The position numbers and the translations under genes are program-made. Under the pieces are notes generated by a model. The model saw nothing but the letters and a program-made list of their open reading frames with translations. It was not told the DNA's origin and did no database searches. Below, piece after piece: positions 5,607 to 13,436 of a stretch of DNA of 44,113 nucleotides. Every line of letters starts with the position of its first letter. Positions within the stretch are counted from its first letter, which is position 1. The DNA lies in the IMG/VR virus record IMGVR_UViG_3300044977_000237, positions 1 through 44,113 of that record, one strand, 5' to 3'. This DNA is from a virus.

Positions 5607-7172
5607 GTGAGCAGCTGGCCGGGGAAAGACGATCCGTGGGCGCACCAGGTGGAGGCATACGAGCGCACGCGCGAGGCGTACCGCGCTGGCGCGCGCGCCG
5701 TCGTCGTCGCTCTCGCCACCGGCGGGGGCAAGACCACCGTCGGCGCCGCGTTTGTGCTCGGCGCGCAGCGCAAGGGTCACCCGGTGGTCTGGGCGGCACA
5801 CCGCGAGGAGCTGCTCGACCAGGCCCGCAACCGGCTGCTGCAAGAGGGCGTGCCCCGCGTGGGCATCGTGGCGGGCGATCGCCCCACGATGAACGCGCCG
5901 GTCCAAGTCTGCTCGCTCGCGACGCTGGCGAAGCGCAAAGCGCGCGGCCTGCCGCCGGCCAAGGTGCTCATCCTCGACGAAGCTCATCACGGCGAGGCTG
6001 AGACCTACCGCGAGATCATCGACCACTACCAGGCGCAGGGCTGCGCGATCCTGGGGCTCACCGCGACGCCCGAGCGCGGCGACAAGCGTCCGCTCGGCAA
6101 GCGAAGCGGCGGCATCTTCGACGCGATGGTGCAGGTGAGCTCGGTGCGGAAGCTCCAAGCCGCCGGCATCCTCGTCCCCTGCGAGACCTACCGGCCGATG
6201 AGCCGGCAGAAGGATCTCAGCATGGACCCCGTCGCGGCACACATGAGCCGCACGCCCGGCGAGCGGACCTTCGTGTTCGCGCGCGACGTGGCGCACGCCG
6301 AGGCGCTCGTCCTCGCGTTCCGCGCGCAGGGCATCGAGGCCGCAGCCATCCACGCGAAGACGCGGTGGGATCTGCGCGAGGCGCTGCTCGATGCCTTCAA
6401 GCAGGCGGACCGCGCGCCGCTCCTGCGCGTCGGCTACATGCGCCCCTGGCCGCTGGTCCTCGTGAACGTCTATACGCTCACCGAGGGCGTGGACGTCCCC
6501 TCGGCGACCCACTGCATCATCGCCCGCGGCTACGGGCACTGGGGGATGGGGATGCAGATGATCGGCCGCGTGCTCCGCGCCGACAAGCCGAGCGGCAAGG
6601 TCCGCTGCGTCGTGAGCGACCTCTGCGGCGCGACGTGGGATTTCGGTCTGCCGGAAGCGGACCAGGTTTTCCACATCGAGGGCGAGCGCGCGCGGGAGGT
6701 CACCCGGGAGGAGAGAGAGCGGCCCGCTGTCACGTGCTCCGCGTGCCAGGCCACGGCGACGAGCTGGGCCTGCGACCGCGAGGGCTGGCGCATCTGCGCG
6801 ACATGCCAGGCGCGGATCGCGGCGCCGGATCCAGTCGTGGTGAAGCCGAAGAGGCAAGAGCTCTTCGGGCAGACGGCGACCCCCGAGCAGCGTGAGCGGC
6901 ACCTCATGCGGCTGGCGCGCAACGCCGCGTTGAAGGGCTGGAAGGCCGGCGCGATCGCGATGCAGTACAAGTCGCTGTTCGGCGACTTCCCCCCGTGGGG
7001 GGCCAGCGATCGAGCGCTGCAAGAGGCGCGCGCGAACATCTCGGATCACGAGCGCGAGCGCGAGGCGAGGCGAGTCGCCAAGCTGGCGGAGCTCAAGGCG
7101 CAAGAGGCGCAGCGCGCCGACCCCGAGGCCGCATGGCAGGCGTACCTCGCCGAGCAGGCGCGCTGCGGCTAG
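5607..7172 (+). CDS. Superfamily 2 DEAH-box helicase
   Basis: The 521-residue product starts at GTG 5607. Helicase motifs occur in order: Walker A ATGGGKTT (GGGKT at residues 39-43), motif II LDEAHH (about 126-131), motif III LTATPERGD (about 151), a second RecA domain with FVFARDVAHAEAL, motif V TLTEGVDVPSATH and motif VI QMIGRVLRA (about 316). The tail carries a four-Cys zinc element (CSAC...CATC, about 376-400) and a coiled C-terminus. This is the Rad3/UvrB-type DEAD/DEAH layout seen in many phages; it should unwind or remodel DNA in replication or recombination. Its TAG stop overlaps the stop of the convergent gene by two bases. Confidence 0.9.
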   Translation: MSSWPGKDDPWAHQVEAYERTREAYRAGARAVVVALATGGGKTTVGAAFVLGAQRKGHPVVWAAHREELLDQARNRLLQEGVPRVGIVAGDRPTMNAPVQVCSLATLAKRKARGLPPAKVLILDEAHHGEAETYREIIDHYQAQGCAILGLTATPERGDKRPLGKRSGGIFDAMVQVSSVRKLQAAGILVPCETYRPMSRQKDLSMDPVAAHMSRTPGERTFVFARDVAHAEALVLAFRAQGIEAAAIHAKTRWDLREALLDAFKQADRAPLLRVGYMRPWPLVLVNVYTLTEGVDVPSATHCIIARGYGHWGMGMQMIGRVLRADKPSGKVRCVVSDLCGATWDFGLPEADQVFHIEGERAREVTREERERPAVTCSACQATATSWACDREGWRICATCQARIAAPDPVVVKPKRQELFGQTATPEQRERHLMRLARNAALKGWKAGAIAMQYKSLFGDFPPWGASDRALQEARANISDHEREREARRVAKLAELKAQEAQRADPEAAWQAYLAEQARCG

Positions 7173-7489
7173 GCTCGGAGCGGCTGGAGCTCTTTGGTGC
7201 ACCAGCGCTGCATCCGCGACGCGACGCGCGCCCCCTCGCGGATCTTGGCGGGCATGCCTCTGGGGTAACCTACGACGTCGATCGGCCCGAGCTTGGCGCG
7301 GAGCATGTCGAGGTGGGCGTACGTCTCGGGAGCCTCCCACGCGGTGTCGGCGAAGACGCGGCGGTGCGGGACGCCTGCCTCCACGAGGGCGAGCGCGGCG
7401 GCCGTCGAGTCCTTGCCCCCCGAGATGTTGCAGACGAAGACGATCGACGGATCGTCCTGGAATTGATGTGGAATCGCGATGCTGCTCAT
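7169..7489 (-). CDS. Truncated PAPS-reductase-type (ATP-pyrophosphatase) protein
   Basis: The ATG at 7489 has a strong GGAGGT ribosome site and overlaps the upstream stop. Residues 16-29 read IVFVCNISGGKDST, the SGGKDS PP-loop of PAPS reductase/adenylyltransferase-like proteins, followed by AALALVEAGVPHRRVFADT and RWCTKEL. Full-length phage relatives are about 250-300 residues; this one ends at 106, just after the RWCT block, with its stop overlapping the convergent helicase stop. The C-terminal half, including the usual Cys-containing region, is missing. It keeps the nucleotide-binding site and may bind ATP or be a remnant of a sulfur-dependent nucleic-acid modification enzyme. Confidence 0.7.
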   Translation of the reverse strand: MSSIAIPHQFQDDPSIVFVCNISGGKDSTAAALALVEAGVPHRRVFADTAWEAPETYAHLDMLRAKLGPIDVVGYPRGMPAKIREGARVASRMQRWCTKELQPLRA

Positions 7490-7935
7490 CCTGCTACCTC
7501 CTGCGCGCAGCCTCGGCGCGCTTCCGCGTTGCGCCTGTCGAGCGCGATGATGCGCGGGTCGCGCAGCCGCTCGAGGGCCGCGAAGTTGATCGTGCAGCGC
7601 ACCGGCTGTAGCGGCCGGTGCTCGCAGCGGAGCGCCCCGATCGCTTCCAGGCGCCGCAGGCACCGGCGGAGCGTCGAGACCCCCACGCTCGCCTCCAGGG
7701 CCAAGCGCGCCTCGCCCGCGTGCGCCGCTCGCACCTCGTCCCGGTTGAACCCCATGTGCCGCAGGATCGCTTGCAGGACCGCCTTCTCTGGGCAGGAGAG
7801 AGCGGCGTCGAGGATGAGGTCCCGCCGCCGGTAGTGCTGCGGCTTGAGCCTCGGCGGGCGCGAGGGCAGCGCGGGCGCCTCGTCGAACAGCGGAAGGTCC
7901 GCGGGGACCGCGGGCTCGTCCGCGGGCTCGTCCAC
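7486..7935 (-). CDS. Winged-helix replication/regulatory protein (149 aa)
   Basis: The GTG at 7935 follows the previous stop by 3 bases. After an acidic, Pro-rich N-terminus, residues 45-120 look like a winged helix-turn-helix: LSCPEKAVLQAILRHMGFN, GEARLALEASVGVSTLRRCL and RRLEAIGALRCEH, then a C-terminal strand (RCTINFAALERL). This resembles the helix-turn-helix domain of phage replication-initiation and primosomal proteins. It lies upstream of the PAPS-reductase-like gene in a short leftward operon, and it could bind the adjacent 8.3-8.5 kb palindrome cluster. Confidence 0.6.
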   Translation of the reverse strand: MDEPADEPAVPADLPLFDEAPALPSRPPRLKPQHYRRRDLILDAALSCPEKAVLQAILRHMGFNRDEVRAAHAGEARLALEASVGVSTLRRCLRRLEAIGALRCEHRPLQPVRCTINFAALERLRDPRIIALDRRNAEARRGCAQEVAG

Positions 7936-7938
7936 GGC

Positions 7939-8157
7939 TCACGGCGTCTCGGTGCGGAGCAGCTCGGCGAGCCCGAAGCGAAGTACGACCTCGAGCGTGC
8001 GTGCGAAGGGCGGAGGCTCGTCGGGGTCGCTGCGGGCGACCACGCGAGCGTGGGCTTCGTGGATGGCCTCGAAGACGTCGCGCGCGACGGTGCCGGACAC
8101 GTAGGGCCGGCGTCGCACCGCCCGAGGCTTCGTGGGTTTCTTGCGACGGGCGGTCAC
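7939..8157 (-). CDS. Small basic hypothetical protein (72 aa)
   Basis: GTG 8157 overlaps the previous stop. The first 20 residues are very basic (ARRKKPTKPRAVRRRP), followed by a helix-rich body (VARDVFEAIHEAHARVVA; ARTLEVVLRFGLAELL). The layout suits a small DNA-binding protein of ribbon-helix-helix type, but no signature is clear. Confidence 0.55.
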   Translation of the reverse strand: MTARRKKPTKPRAVRRRPYVSGTVARDVFEAIHEAHARVVARSDPDEPPPFARTLEVVLRFGLAELLRTETP

Positions 8158-8327
8158 GAGACCGTCTCCCGTCCGCCGAGAACGGCCTCCTCGCGCTCAT
8201 GGCGGCGCCAGTCCTCGGCATCCTCGCGGACGCGGGCTTGGCGCGGCACGACGTACGGGAGACGCGCCCCGTCGAGCCACGCCTCCCAGGCCCCCTCATC
8301 GATCGCGGTGCGGTTGGTCATGACCAT
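8154..8327 (-). CDS. First gene of the short leftward operon (55-57 aa)
   Basis: Translation gives M-VMTNRTAIDEGAWEAWLDG, then RLPYVVPRQARVREDAED and a charged C-terminus. Two ATGs are possible, 8327 and 8321; the second lies 8 bases after the -10 box. The stop overlaps the next GTG (GTGA). The product is acidic and helical with two Trp residues near the start (GAWEAWL). No family recognised. Confidence 0.6.
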   Translation of the reverse strand: MVMTNRTAIDEGAWEAWLDGARLPYVVPRQARVREDAEDWRRHEREEAVLGGRETVS

Positions 8328-8329
8328 GG

Positions 8330-8360
8330 ACTATCACCACTGATTGTCCCGTGTCAATCA
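8330..8360 (-). promoter_or_regulatory. Leftward promoter with overlapping palindromic operator
   Basis: On the minus strand, TTGACA (8352-8357) is followed after 16 bases by GATAGT (8330-8335). The -35 box lies inside a perfect inverted repeat at 8341-8360, TGATTG-N8-CAATCA, so a bound dimer would block polymerase. Confidence 0.65.
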
Positions 8361-8376
8361 CGGTCTGCCATTCCGC

Positions 8377-8440
8377 CCGCTGTGAGCGGAGCAAAATGTC
8401 CCTTCCGCCCAGAGCGGGCGGTACCGCCCAGAGCGGGCGG
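8377..8440. repeat. Three tandem GC palindromes
   Basis: A 17-base unit, CCGCCC-AGAGC-GGGCGG, occurs twice (8405-8421 and 8424-8440) with a 19-base period. A related palindrome, CCGCT-GTG-AGCGG, precedes them at 8377-8389. They lie between a leftward promoter and the late genes. Likely roles are protein-binding sites (iterons, operators) or transcript hairpins. Confidence 0.75.
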
Positions 8441-8449
8441 GGAAGAGTA

Positions 8450-8485
8450 CCTACCACCCGATCGCCAAGCCTCTCGGGTGGTAGG
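8450..8485. terminator. 12-bp perfect stem-loop
   Basis: CCTACCACCCGA (8450-8461) pairs exactly with TCGGGTGGTAGG (8474-8485) around a 12-base loop. No long T tract follows on either strand, so it may be a terminator, an attenuator or part of an origin. Confidence 0.55.
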
Positions 8486-8755
8486 TTGGCAAGACCGGCG
8501 ACGTGGTGCTGTCCAGCGAGAGCCCGGAGCGGAGCGTCGTGGTCACCGGGAGCGGGGACCGAGGCTGCGACAGTAGGCGGCCGCCACGAGGCTGCCCGGA
8601 TTCGGAGGCCAGGGAGGAGGCGAGCGGGAGCGACGGCGTCCATGCCGGCCCCCGGGGGTCATTTCCTGCCAGCAGCGAAGGGCCCCCGGTAGGGTTCCCC
8701 GTCGAGCTGTCGACGTACCGCTGGCGGTTTCCGGAATCCTGGCGCAGGGTAGGGC
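8486..8755. other. Non-coding leader ahead of the late genes
   Basis: No convincing gene was found in these 270 bases on either strand. There is a GC-rich inverted repeat around 8651-8690 (CCGGGGGT and GGCCCCCGG arms) and a near-palindrome GTCGA-GCT-GTCGAC at about 8701-8714. A late promoter or an antisense RNA could lie here, but no consensus boxes are clear. Confidence 0.4.
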
Positions 8756-9433
8756 ATGGCGTCGCCGCGCTTCACCGTGATCTCGACGGGCATCAACGTG
8801 CCCGCGGGTGTGCGCATGCGGTGCATCGAGAGCGTGCGCGCGCAGTTCCCGCCCCCCATCGGCCCGGCGTTCGACCACGTGTACATCGACGCGGCCCAGC
8901 AGCCTGGAGGGCCGCGCGCGCACTTCGCGAACCTCGTCGACGTGATCTCGAAGCTCCCCGATGATCGCATCGTGGCGAGCCTCGACGCAGATGACTGGCT
9001 CGGGCCGCCGAACGCGCTGACCACCGTGGCGCGCTACTTCGCGGCCGGCGCGTGGGTCACGTACGGCTCGTTCAGGTTCGCCGACGGGCGCCGCGGCTGC
9101 CCGAGCGAGTCGTACCTGCCGGGCGAGGACGTGCGGCGCGCGCCGTGGAAGGCCACGCACCTGAAGTGCTTCCGCGCTGGGCTCTTCAAGCGCATCCGGC
9201 ACGAGCACCTCAGGCTCGCGTCGGGCGAGTGGTTGCCGCACGCTCGGGACCTCGCGCTCATGTTCCCGCTCCTCGAGATGGCGGGGCCGCGCACGGCGCA
9301 CGTGATCGAGGAGGTCTACGTGTACAACCTCGCGCTCTCGACGGAGTTCGCTGGCGACGCGGCGACGCACGAGGCCGAGCGCGCGTGCGTGCGCTACGTT
9401 CGCAGCCTGCCGCCGTACGAGGTGCTCCCGTGA
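8756..9433 (+). CDS. Family-2-like glycosyltransferase (225 aa)
   Basis: The start is ATG 8756. The N-terminus (ASPRFTVISTGINVPAGVRM) is the first Rossmann-like strand and loop of GT-A enzymes. Residues about 75-81 (SLDADDWLGPP) hold the DxD-type metal and sugar-nucleotide site. KATHLKCFRAGLFKRI and WLPHARDLALMFPLLEMAG fit the acceptor half of GT2-like phage enzymes. It is the first of three glycosyltransferase-like genes just upstream of terminase and may decorate virion proteins or DNA. It ends in a GTGA overlap. Confidence 0.75.
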   Translation: MASPRFTVISTGINVPAGVRMRCIESVRAQFPPPIGPAFDHVYIDAAQQPGGPRAHFANLVDVISKLPDDRIVASLDADDWLGPPNALTTVARYFAAGAWVTYGSFRFADGRRGCPSESYLPGEDVRRAPWKATHLKCFRAGLFKRIRHEHLRLASGEWLPHARDLALMFPLLEMAGPRTAHVIEEVYVYNLALSTEFAGDAATHEAERACVRYVRSLPPYEVLP

Positions 9434-9513
9434 AGACCTGCCCAGTGTGCCGCGAGATGTTCTACCTCCCTCGCGGTCACGAGGACGAGTGCCGTGGCGA
9501 GGAGAAGACGTGA
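9430..9513 (+). CDS. 27-residue zinc-finger peptide
   Basis: A 28-codon frame (MKTCPVCREMFYLPRGHEDE then C-RGEEKT) begins with GTG overlapping the previous stop and ends overlapping the next GTG. C-P-V-C, a His and a last Cys form a C2HC zinc-binding set. Coupling on both sides argues that it is translated despite its size. Confidence 0.65.
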   Translation: MKTCPVCREMFYLPRGHEDECRGEEKT

Positions 9514-10364
9514 AGATCATCGTCTGCCACGCCGCGTGGGCGCCCGGCCGGAGGGAGAGCTTGCAGCGCCTGCAAGAGGCCCTCGGCGAGGACGTGGTGG
9601 TGAGCCTGTCGAGCGGCCCCGAGCACGCGAGCATCTGGGGGCGGCGCGCGTGGGAATGGGCGGCCCGGCAGGACGAGCACGCGCTGGTGCTCAACGACGA
9701 CGTGATCCCGCACCCCCGGCTCCGCGCCATCTGCGAGGCGATGATCGAGGCCATGCCCGACGAGTGCATCTCGCTGCACACGAACGTGCCCGGCGCCATC
9801 GACGCCGCAGCCGCCGGGCACCATTGGGTGCGCTGCTACTGGTACACGGGGCCCGCGGTCATCCTGCCGGCGGCTCGCGTGCGGTCCCTGCTCGCGTGGC
9901 TCTACCGCTGTCCCTGGCACTTCCAGAGCCGCACGAACGAGGACAACCTCGCGATCCACTGGGCGTGGAGCGAGCAGCGCCCCTTCTGGTGCGCCATCCC
10001 GGCGCCGGTCGACCACGACACCGGCGTGCGCTCGACGCTCGGCTACGATGACCATGCGTGGCGGCGGCCGGCGGTGCCCTGGAGCTCCTACCTGTGGGCC
10101 GACGCCCCGCTCACCGAGCCGGCATGGTGGCGCGCGCCGGTGGCCCCGCCGTGCGCGCCGAACCCGTGGCTCAGCGATGCGACGCTGGAAGCGATGCGGC
10201 GCGTGCTCGTGGAACCGGGCGCGCAGCTCTGCCACTTCTGCCAGGAGCGACAGGGCATCGTGAGCGTGCACCCGAGCCCGAAGGCGCCGAGGCTCTGCTA
10301 CACGTGCGCGATGGGGCTGTGGTCCGCGGCGACGCGGGCAGCACAGGAAGCGAGGACGACATGA
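9510..10364 (+). CDS. Glycosyltransferase-like protein with C-terminal zinc element
   Basis: The 284-residue product starts at GTG 9510. KIIVCHAAWAPGRRESLQRL opens a nucleotide-sugar-type fold, and HALVLNDDVIPHPRL (about residues 58-72) carries the acidic pair expected of a GT-A enzyme of the GT25/GT2 kind. CRCYW-type aromatic segments and the NEDNLAIHWAW block resemble phage glycosyltransferases that read host or virion sugars. The last 50 residues add CHFCQERQG and LCYTCAMG, a probable four-Cys zinc ribbon, an unusual addition. It overlaps the next ATG. Confidence 0.65.
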   Translation: MKIIVCHAAWAPGRRESLQRLQEALGEDVVVSLSSGPEHASIWGRRAWEWAARQDEHALVLNDDVIPHPRLRAICEAMIEAMPDECISLHTNVPGAIDAAAAGHHWVRCYWYTGPAVILPAARVRSLLAWLYRCPWHFQSRTNEDNLAIHWAWSEQRPFWCAIPAPVDHDTGVRSTLGYDDHAWRRPAVPWSSYLWADAPLTEPAWWRAPVAPPCAPNPWLSDATLEAMRRVLVEPGAQLCHFCQERQGIVSVHPSPKAPRLCYTCAMGLWSAATRAAQEARTT

Positions 10365-10819
10365 ACGATCTGCTGATCGTGCGGGCACCTGGCATGGACG
10401 AAGAGAAGCGGGCGAGGCTCATGGCGCAGTTGCCGTCGACGCTCGTGCTGCCCGGGGAGGCCGAGGTCACGTTCGTCGCCCCGCGCCTCCGGCTCATGCG
10501 CGGCCAGGTCGTCGTGCGCGAGCTCGACGCGCCCGACTCCTCGTCGCTCTGGACGCCGGAGCCTGGCGTTCGCCAGGTCAAGACGCACCGGGGCGTCGTG
10601 CTCGGCGTGGGGCCGCCGGCCAGGCTCACCGAGCACCCGTCATCGCCCGAGGTGCCGCACGGGTTCGCGGTGGGCGACGTCGTGCAGTACCACTTCGAGG
10701 CGATGGGTACGCAGGCGGCGCGCACGCGGGCGTGGCTCGACGGCGAGGACGCGGTGTGGCTGCACCAGGCCGAGGTGGACGCCGTGTGGGAGCACGAATG
10801 CGATCGGCCGCTGCGATGA
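10361..10819 (+). CDS. GroES-like co-chaperonin
   Basis: The 152-residue product starts at ATG 10361 (ATGA overlap). Residues about 40-150 follow the Cpn10 pattern: RLMRGQVVVRELDAP (where GroES has L-x-P-x-x-D-R-V-L-V), HRGVVLGVGPPA (GxVxAVGxG), HGFAVGDVVQYHFEA (VGDxVxF) and EDAVWLHQAEVDAVWE (the closing strands). A 40-residue N-terminal extension is unusual. Phage GroES homologues such as T4 gp31 replace host GroES for folding the capsid protein, so a role in capsid assembly is likely, given the late-operon position just before terminase. Confidence 0.72.
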   Translation: MNDLLIVRAPGMDEEKRARLMAQLPSTLVLPGEAEVTFVAPRLRLMRGQVVVRELDAPDSSSLWTPEPGVRQVKTHRGVVLGVGPPARLTEHPSSPEVPHGFAVGDVVQYHFEAMGTQAARTRAWLDGEDAVWLHQAEVDAVWEHECDRPLR

Positions 10820-11550
10820 CCCCGCGGCTCGTCATCGCCACGCCCGTGCGGGCCGCCGAGATGCACGCGGCGAGCGTGAGCCTCGGGTACGCCGAGATGC
10901 TCACCAAGCTCCACCGCCTGCGCCTCACCAGCGAGATCCTGTCCGGCTCGATCACGTTCGGCGCCGACATCGTGAGGGGGCGCAACCGGATCGCCGCGAA
11001 GGTACTGCGCGAGCACCACGACGCGACCCACGTCCTATGGCTCGACGACGACCAGTGGGTCGAGGACGTCGCGATCATCCCCGAGATGATCGCGACGGGG
11101 GCCGACGTGATCGGCGCCCCCTACACCAACAAGCGCCACCCGCTGCGGTGGGTGCATCAGCAGCTCGTCCCGCGCCTAGGCGGAGCGGGCGATGCGATCG
11201 TCGAGCAGGGTCGCGCACTCCTCGAGGTCGCGGGCGTGGGCTTCGGCTTCACCCTCACCAGCGTCGCCGCGCTGGAGCTGCTCAGCGATGGCGAGCGGGT
11301 CTACACGGACCACCCGAACCCGCACAGGGTGGCGAACATCTTCGGGCAGCTCTACTGGCACCCGGGGCTCGATGCGGGCCTCGACGTGCCGCCGGAGGAT
11401 CAGGCGCTGCTGTCCGAGGACTTCTCGTTCTGCCTGCGGTGGAGGCGCCTCGGCGGGCGCGTCTACATCTACGCGAAGGCCGGGCTTGTCCACCACGCTG
11501 GCGCACACGCGTGGACGGCCGCGGAGATGGCCGGGGGCGTCGTCGGGTGA
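10816..11550 (+). CDS. Glycosyltransferase-like protein (244 aa)
   Basis: ATG 10816 overlaps the GroES-like stop. The N-terminus MTPRLVIATPVRAAEMH and the acidic centre HVLWLDDDQWVEDVAIIPEM (about residues 73-92) are typical of GT-A enzymes; ADVIGAPYTNKRHPLRWV and LLSEDFSFCLRWRRLGGRVY match phage and Caulobacter-type glycosyltransferase homologues (the SEDxxFCxRWRxxGGxxY motif). It is probably active. The next gene overlaps as GTGA. Confidence 0.8.
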   Translation: MTPRLVIATPVRAAEMHAASVSLGYAEMLTKLHRLRLTSEILSGSITFGADIVRGRNRIAAKVLREHHDATHVLWLDDDQWVEDVAIIPEMIATGADVIGAPYTNKRHPLRWVHQQLVPRLGGAGDAIVEQGRALLEVAGVGFGFTLTSVAALELLSDGERVYTDHPNPHRVANIFGQLYWHPGLDAGLDVPPEDQALLSEDFSFCLRWRRLGGRVYIYAKAGLVHHAGAHAWTAAEMAGGVVG

Positions 11551-11984
11551 GCGCGAAGCGGCGCAAGAAGATCGCGCTTCCCGTGGGCCGTGGCCCGGGC
11601 CGCCCTCGGCGCGACACGGCGGCCGCTCGCGCGGTTGCGCGGGCAGAGCGCACGGGGGAGACCCTGAGCGAAGCCGCCGCGGCGGAAGGGGTGTCCAAGA
11701 CCGTGGCGTACAACGAGCGCGCGAGGCTCGAAGCGCTGGCTCAGCAGGGCCCGGCGCAGCCGGGGGCACCGGACCTTGCCGACGTTGGGGGGCGCCCGGC
11801 CTTGAGCGCCCGGCAGCTCGCGCAAGTGAAAGACCTCCTCGGCCGCATGCCCGACGCGCAGCGGGAGAAGCTGCTCCTCGCGTTCCCCTTGCCGGCTCCA
11901 ATCGTCGAGGCGCACAAGCGCGGGCTCGCGGGTCATCCCGAGGCGGCGCGCCAGCTCGCTGACGAGCTGAGCAAGGTCCGGTGA
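11547..11984 (+). CDS. Terminase small-subunit-like DNA-binding protein
   Basis: The 145-residue product starts at GTG 11547 and overlaps the large terminase gene. A basic N-terminus (AKRRKKIALPVGRGPGRPRR) precedes a helix-turn-helix (GETLSEAAAAEGVSKTVAYN) and a helical C-terminus (LGRMPDAQREKLLLAFPLP). The position directly upstream of terL and the helix-turn-helix suit the pac/cos-recognising subunit. The sequence is not close enough to a named family to be certain. Confidence 0.6.
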   Translation: MSAKRRKKIALPVGRGPGRPRRDTAAARAVARAERTGETLSEAAAAEGVSKTVAYNERARLEALAQQGPAQPGAPDLADVGGRPALSARQLAQVKDLLGRMPDAQREKLLLAFPLPAPIVEAHKRGLAGHPEAARQLADELSKVR

Positions 11985-13420
11985 CTGCGCCCGCGTGCGC
12001 GGCGCTGGCCACGGCGCTGCGCGAGCAGGCCGCCGGGGAGCCGCCCCGGCCGCCCCCGTACGACGGGCTCCTGAGCTTCATCGCCTGGCTCGTGCCCGAG
12101 TACAGGCCCCCGCATCACCTCGCGGCGTGGGTGGCGCTCATCGAGCGCGCGGCCCGCGGGGAGCCCGTGCGCGCGCTGTGCTCGGTTCCGATCCGACACT
12201 TCAAAAGCCAGACCACGATGGCGGGGATCGTCTGGCTGCTCACGCTCGATCCGACGATGCGGATCCTGGTGCTCACGCACAGCTTCGACCGCGCGCGCCA
12301 GATGGGCAAGCGCATCCGCGACCTCGCGACCGCGGCGGGCGTCGGCCCGACGTTCCGCAGCAACACGATCGACGACTGGAGCAACGACCGCGGCGGCGGC
12401 GTGATCGTCATGAGCGCCGAGCAAAGCCGGCTCGGCGCCGATGTCCACCTCGTGTTCTTCGACGACCCGCTCGACGAGCACGCGAGCATGAACCACCTAC
12501 GGCGCTCGGCGGTGGACGAGACGATCGCCCACTACACCGCGCGCTGCATGCGCAATGGCAAGCCCGGCGCGGTACTCGGCGTCATGTCGCGCTGGCACCC
12601 CGACGATCCCATCGGGCGGCGCGAGGGGCGCGAGGCGGTGAAGTGGGAATACATCCACCACCCGGCGATCATCGACGAGGGAGGTTCCGACGAGCGGGCG
12701 TTTGCCCCCGAGGTGTGGAGCCTCGCCGCCCTGCGGAAGGTGCGCGCCGAGCTCGCCGAGGCCGACCCTGTGGAGCGGATCTGGTGGGCGCAGTTCCAGG
12801 GCGACCCGAAGCCCGAAGGCTCCTCGCTCTTCTCGCCGCACCCCGAGCGCTACGACGCCCTGCCCGCGCACGGGAGCTTCCGCCTCGCATACGGCGCCGA
12901 CCTCGCGTTCACGCAGGGGGCGCACAGCGACTACTTCGGGATGGTCGCGCTCAAGGTCTTCGGCACGAAGGCGTACCTGCTCGAGTCGATGCGCGCGCAG
13001 CTCGTGCCGCACATGATCGAGTCGACGTGCCGCGCCTTCATTGGGAAGTACGGGGCGGGCCCGATCTACACGTACGCAAGCGGACCCGAGTGGGGCACGA
13101 TCCGCAACATGGCGTCGCGGGGCCTGCGTTTCGTCGCGATGAAGGCACGGTACAACAAGTTGGTGCGGGCGGAGAGGACCATCAAGCGCTGGAACGACGG
13201 ACAGATCCTGGTGCCCGCGGCCGGCGCGTGGGTGCCCGGTTTCCTCTCGCGCGTCGAGATCTTCCGCGGCGAGGACAAGGGGCACGATGACGACGAGATC
13301 GACGCCCTCGTTGCGGCGAGCGACGGGAGCAGCGGCAGCGGCGTGGCCGGCGTGAAGGTGCTCGGCGCGAGCTACGGCGGCATGTCGAGCGCGCGGCCCT
13401 CGGGCGCCCCGGCCCGCTGA
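11981..13420 (+). CDS. terL: Terminase large subunit
   Basis: The 479-residue product has an ATPase domain with a Walker-A-like loop SVPIRHFKSQTT (about residues 68-79), Walker B HLVFFDDPLDE (about 156) and a coupling region VLGVMSRWHPDDP. The C-terminal RNase-H-like nuclease has YGADLAFTQGAHSDYFG (about 302) with the first Asp and HDDDEIDALVAA (about 435) with the last acidic residues. It pumps DNA into proheads and cuts the concatemer. GTG start, GTGA overlap with the small subunit. Confidence 0.93.
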   Translation: MTAPACAALATALREQAAGEPPRPPPYDGLLSFIAWLVPEYRPPHHLAAWVALIERAARGEPVRALCSVPIRHFKSQTTMAGIVWLLTLDPTMRILVLTHSFDRARQMGKRIRDLATAAGVGPTFRSNTIDDWSNDRGGGVIVMSAEQSRLGADVHLVFFDDPLDEHASMNHLRRSAVDETIAHYTARCMRNGKPGAVLGVMSRWHPDDPIGRREGREAVKWEYIHHPAIIDEGGSDERAFAPEVWSLAALRKVRAELAEADPVERIWWAQFQGDPKPEGSSLFSPHPERYDALPAHGSFRLAYGADLAFTQGAHSDYFGMVALKVFGTKAYLLESMRAQLVPHMIESTCRAFIGKYGAGPIYTYASGPEWGTIRNMASRGLRFVAMKARYNKLVRAERTIKRWNDGQILVPAAGAWVPGFLSRVEIFRGEDKGHDDDEIDALVAASDGSSGSGVAGVKVLGASYGGMSSARPSGAPAR

Positions 13421-13436
13421 CGTGGTACGCTGGCGC

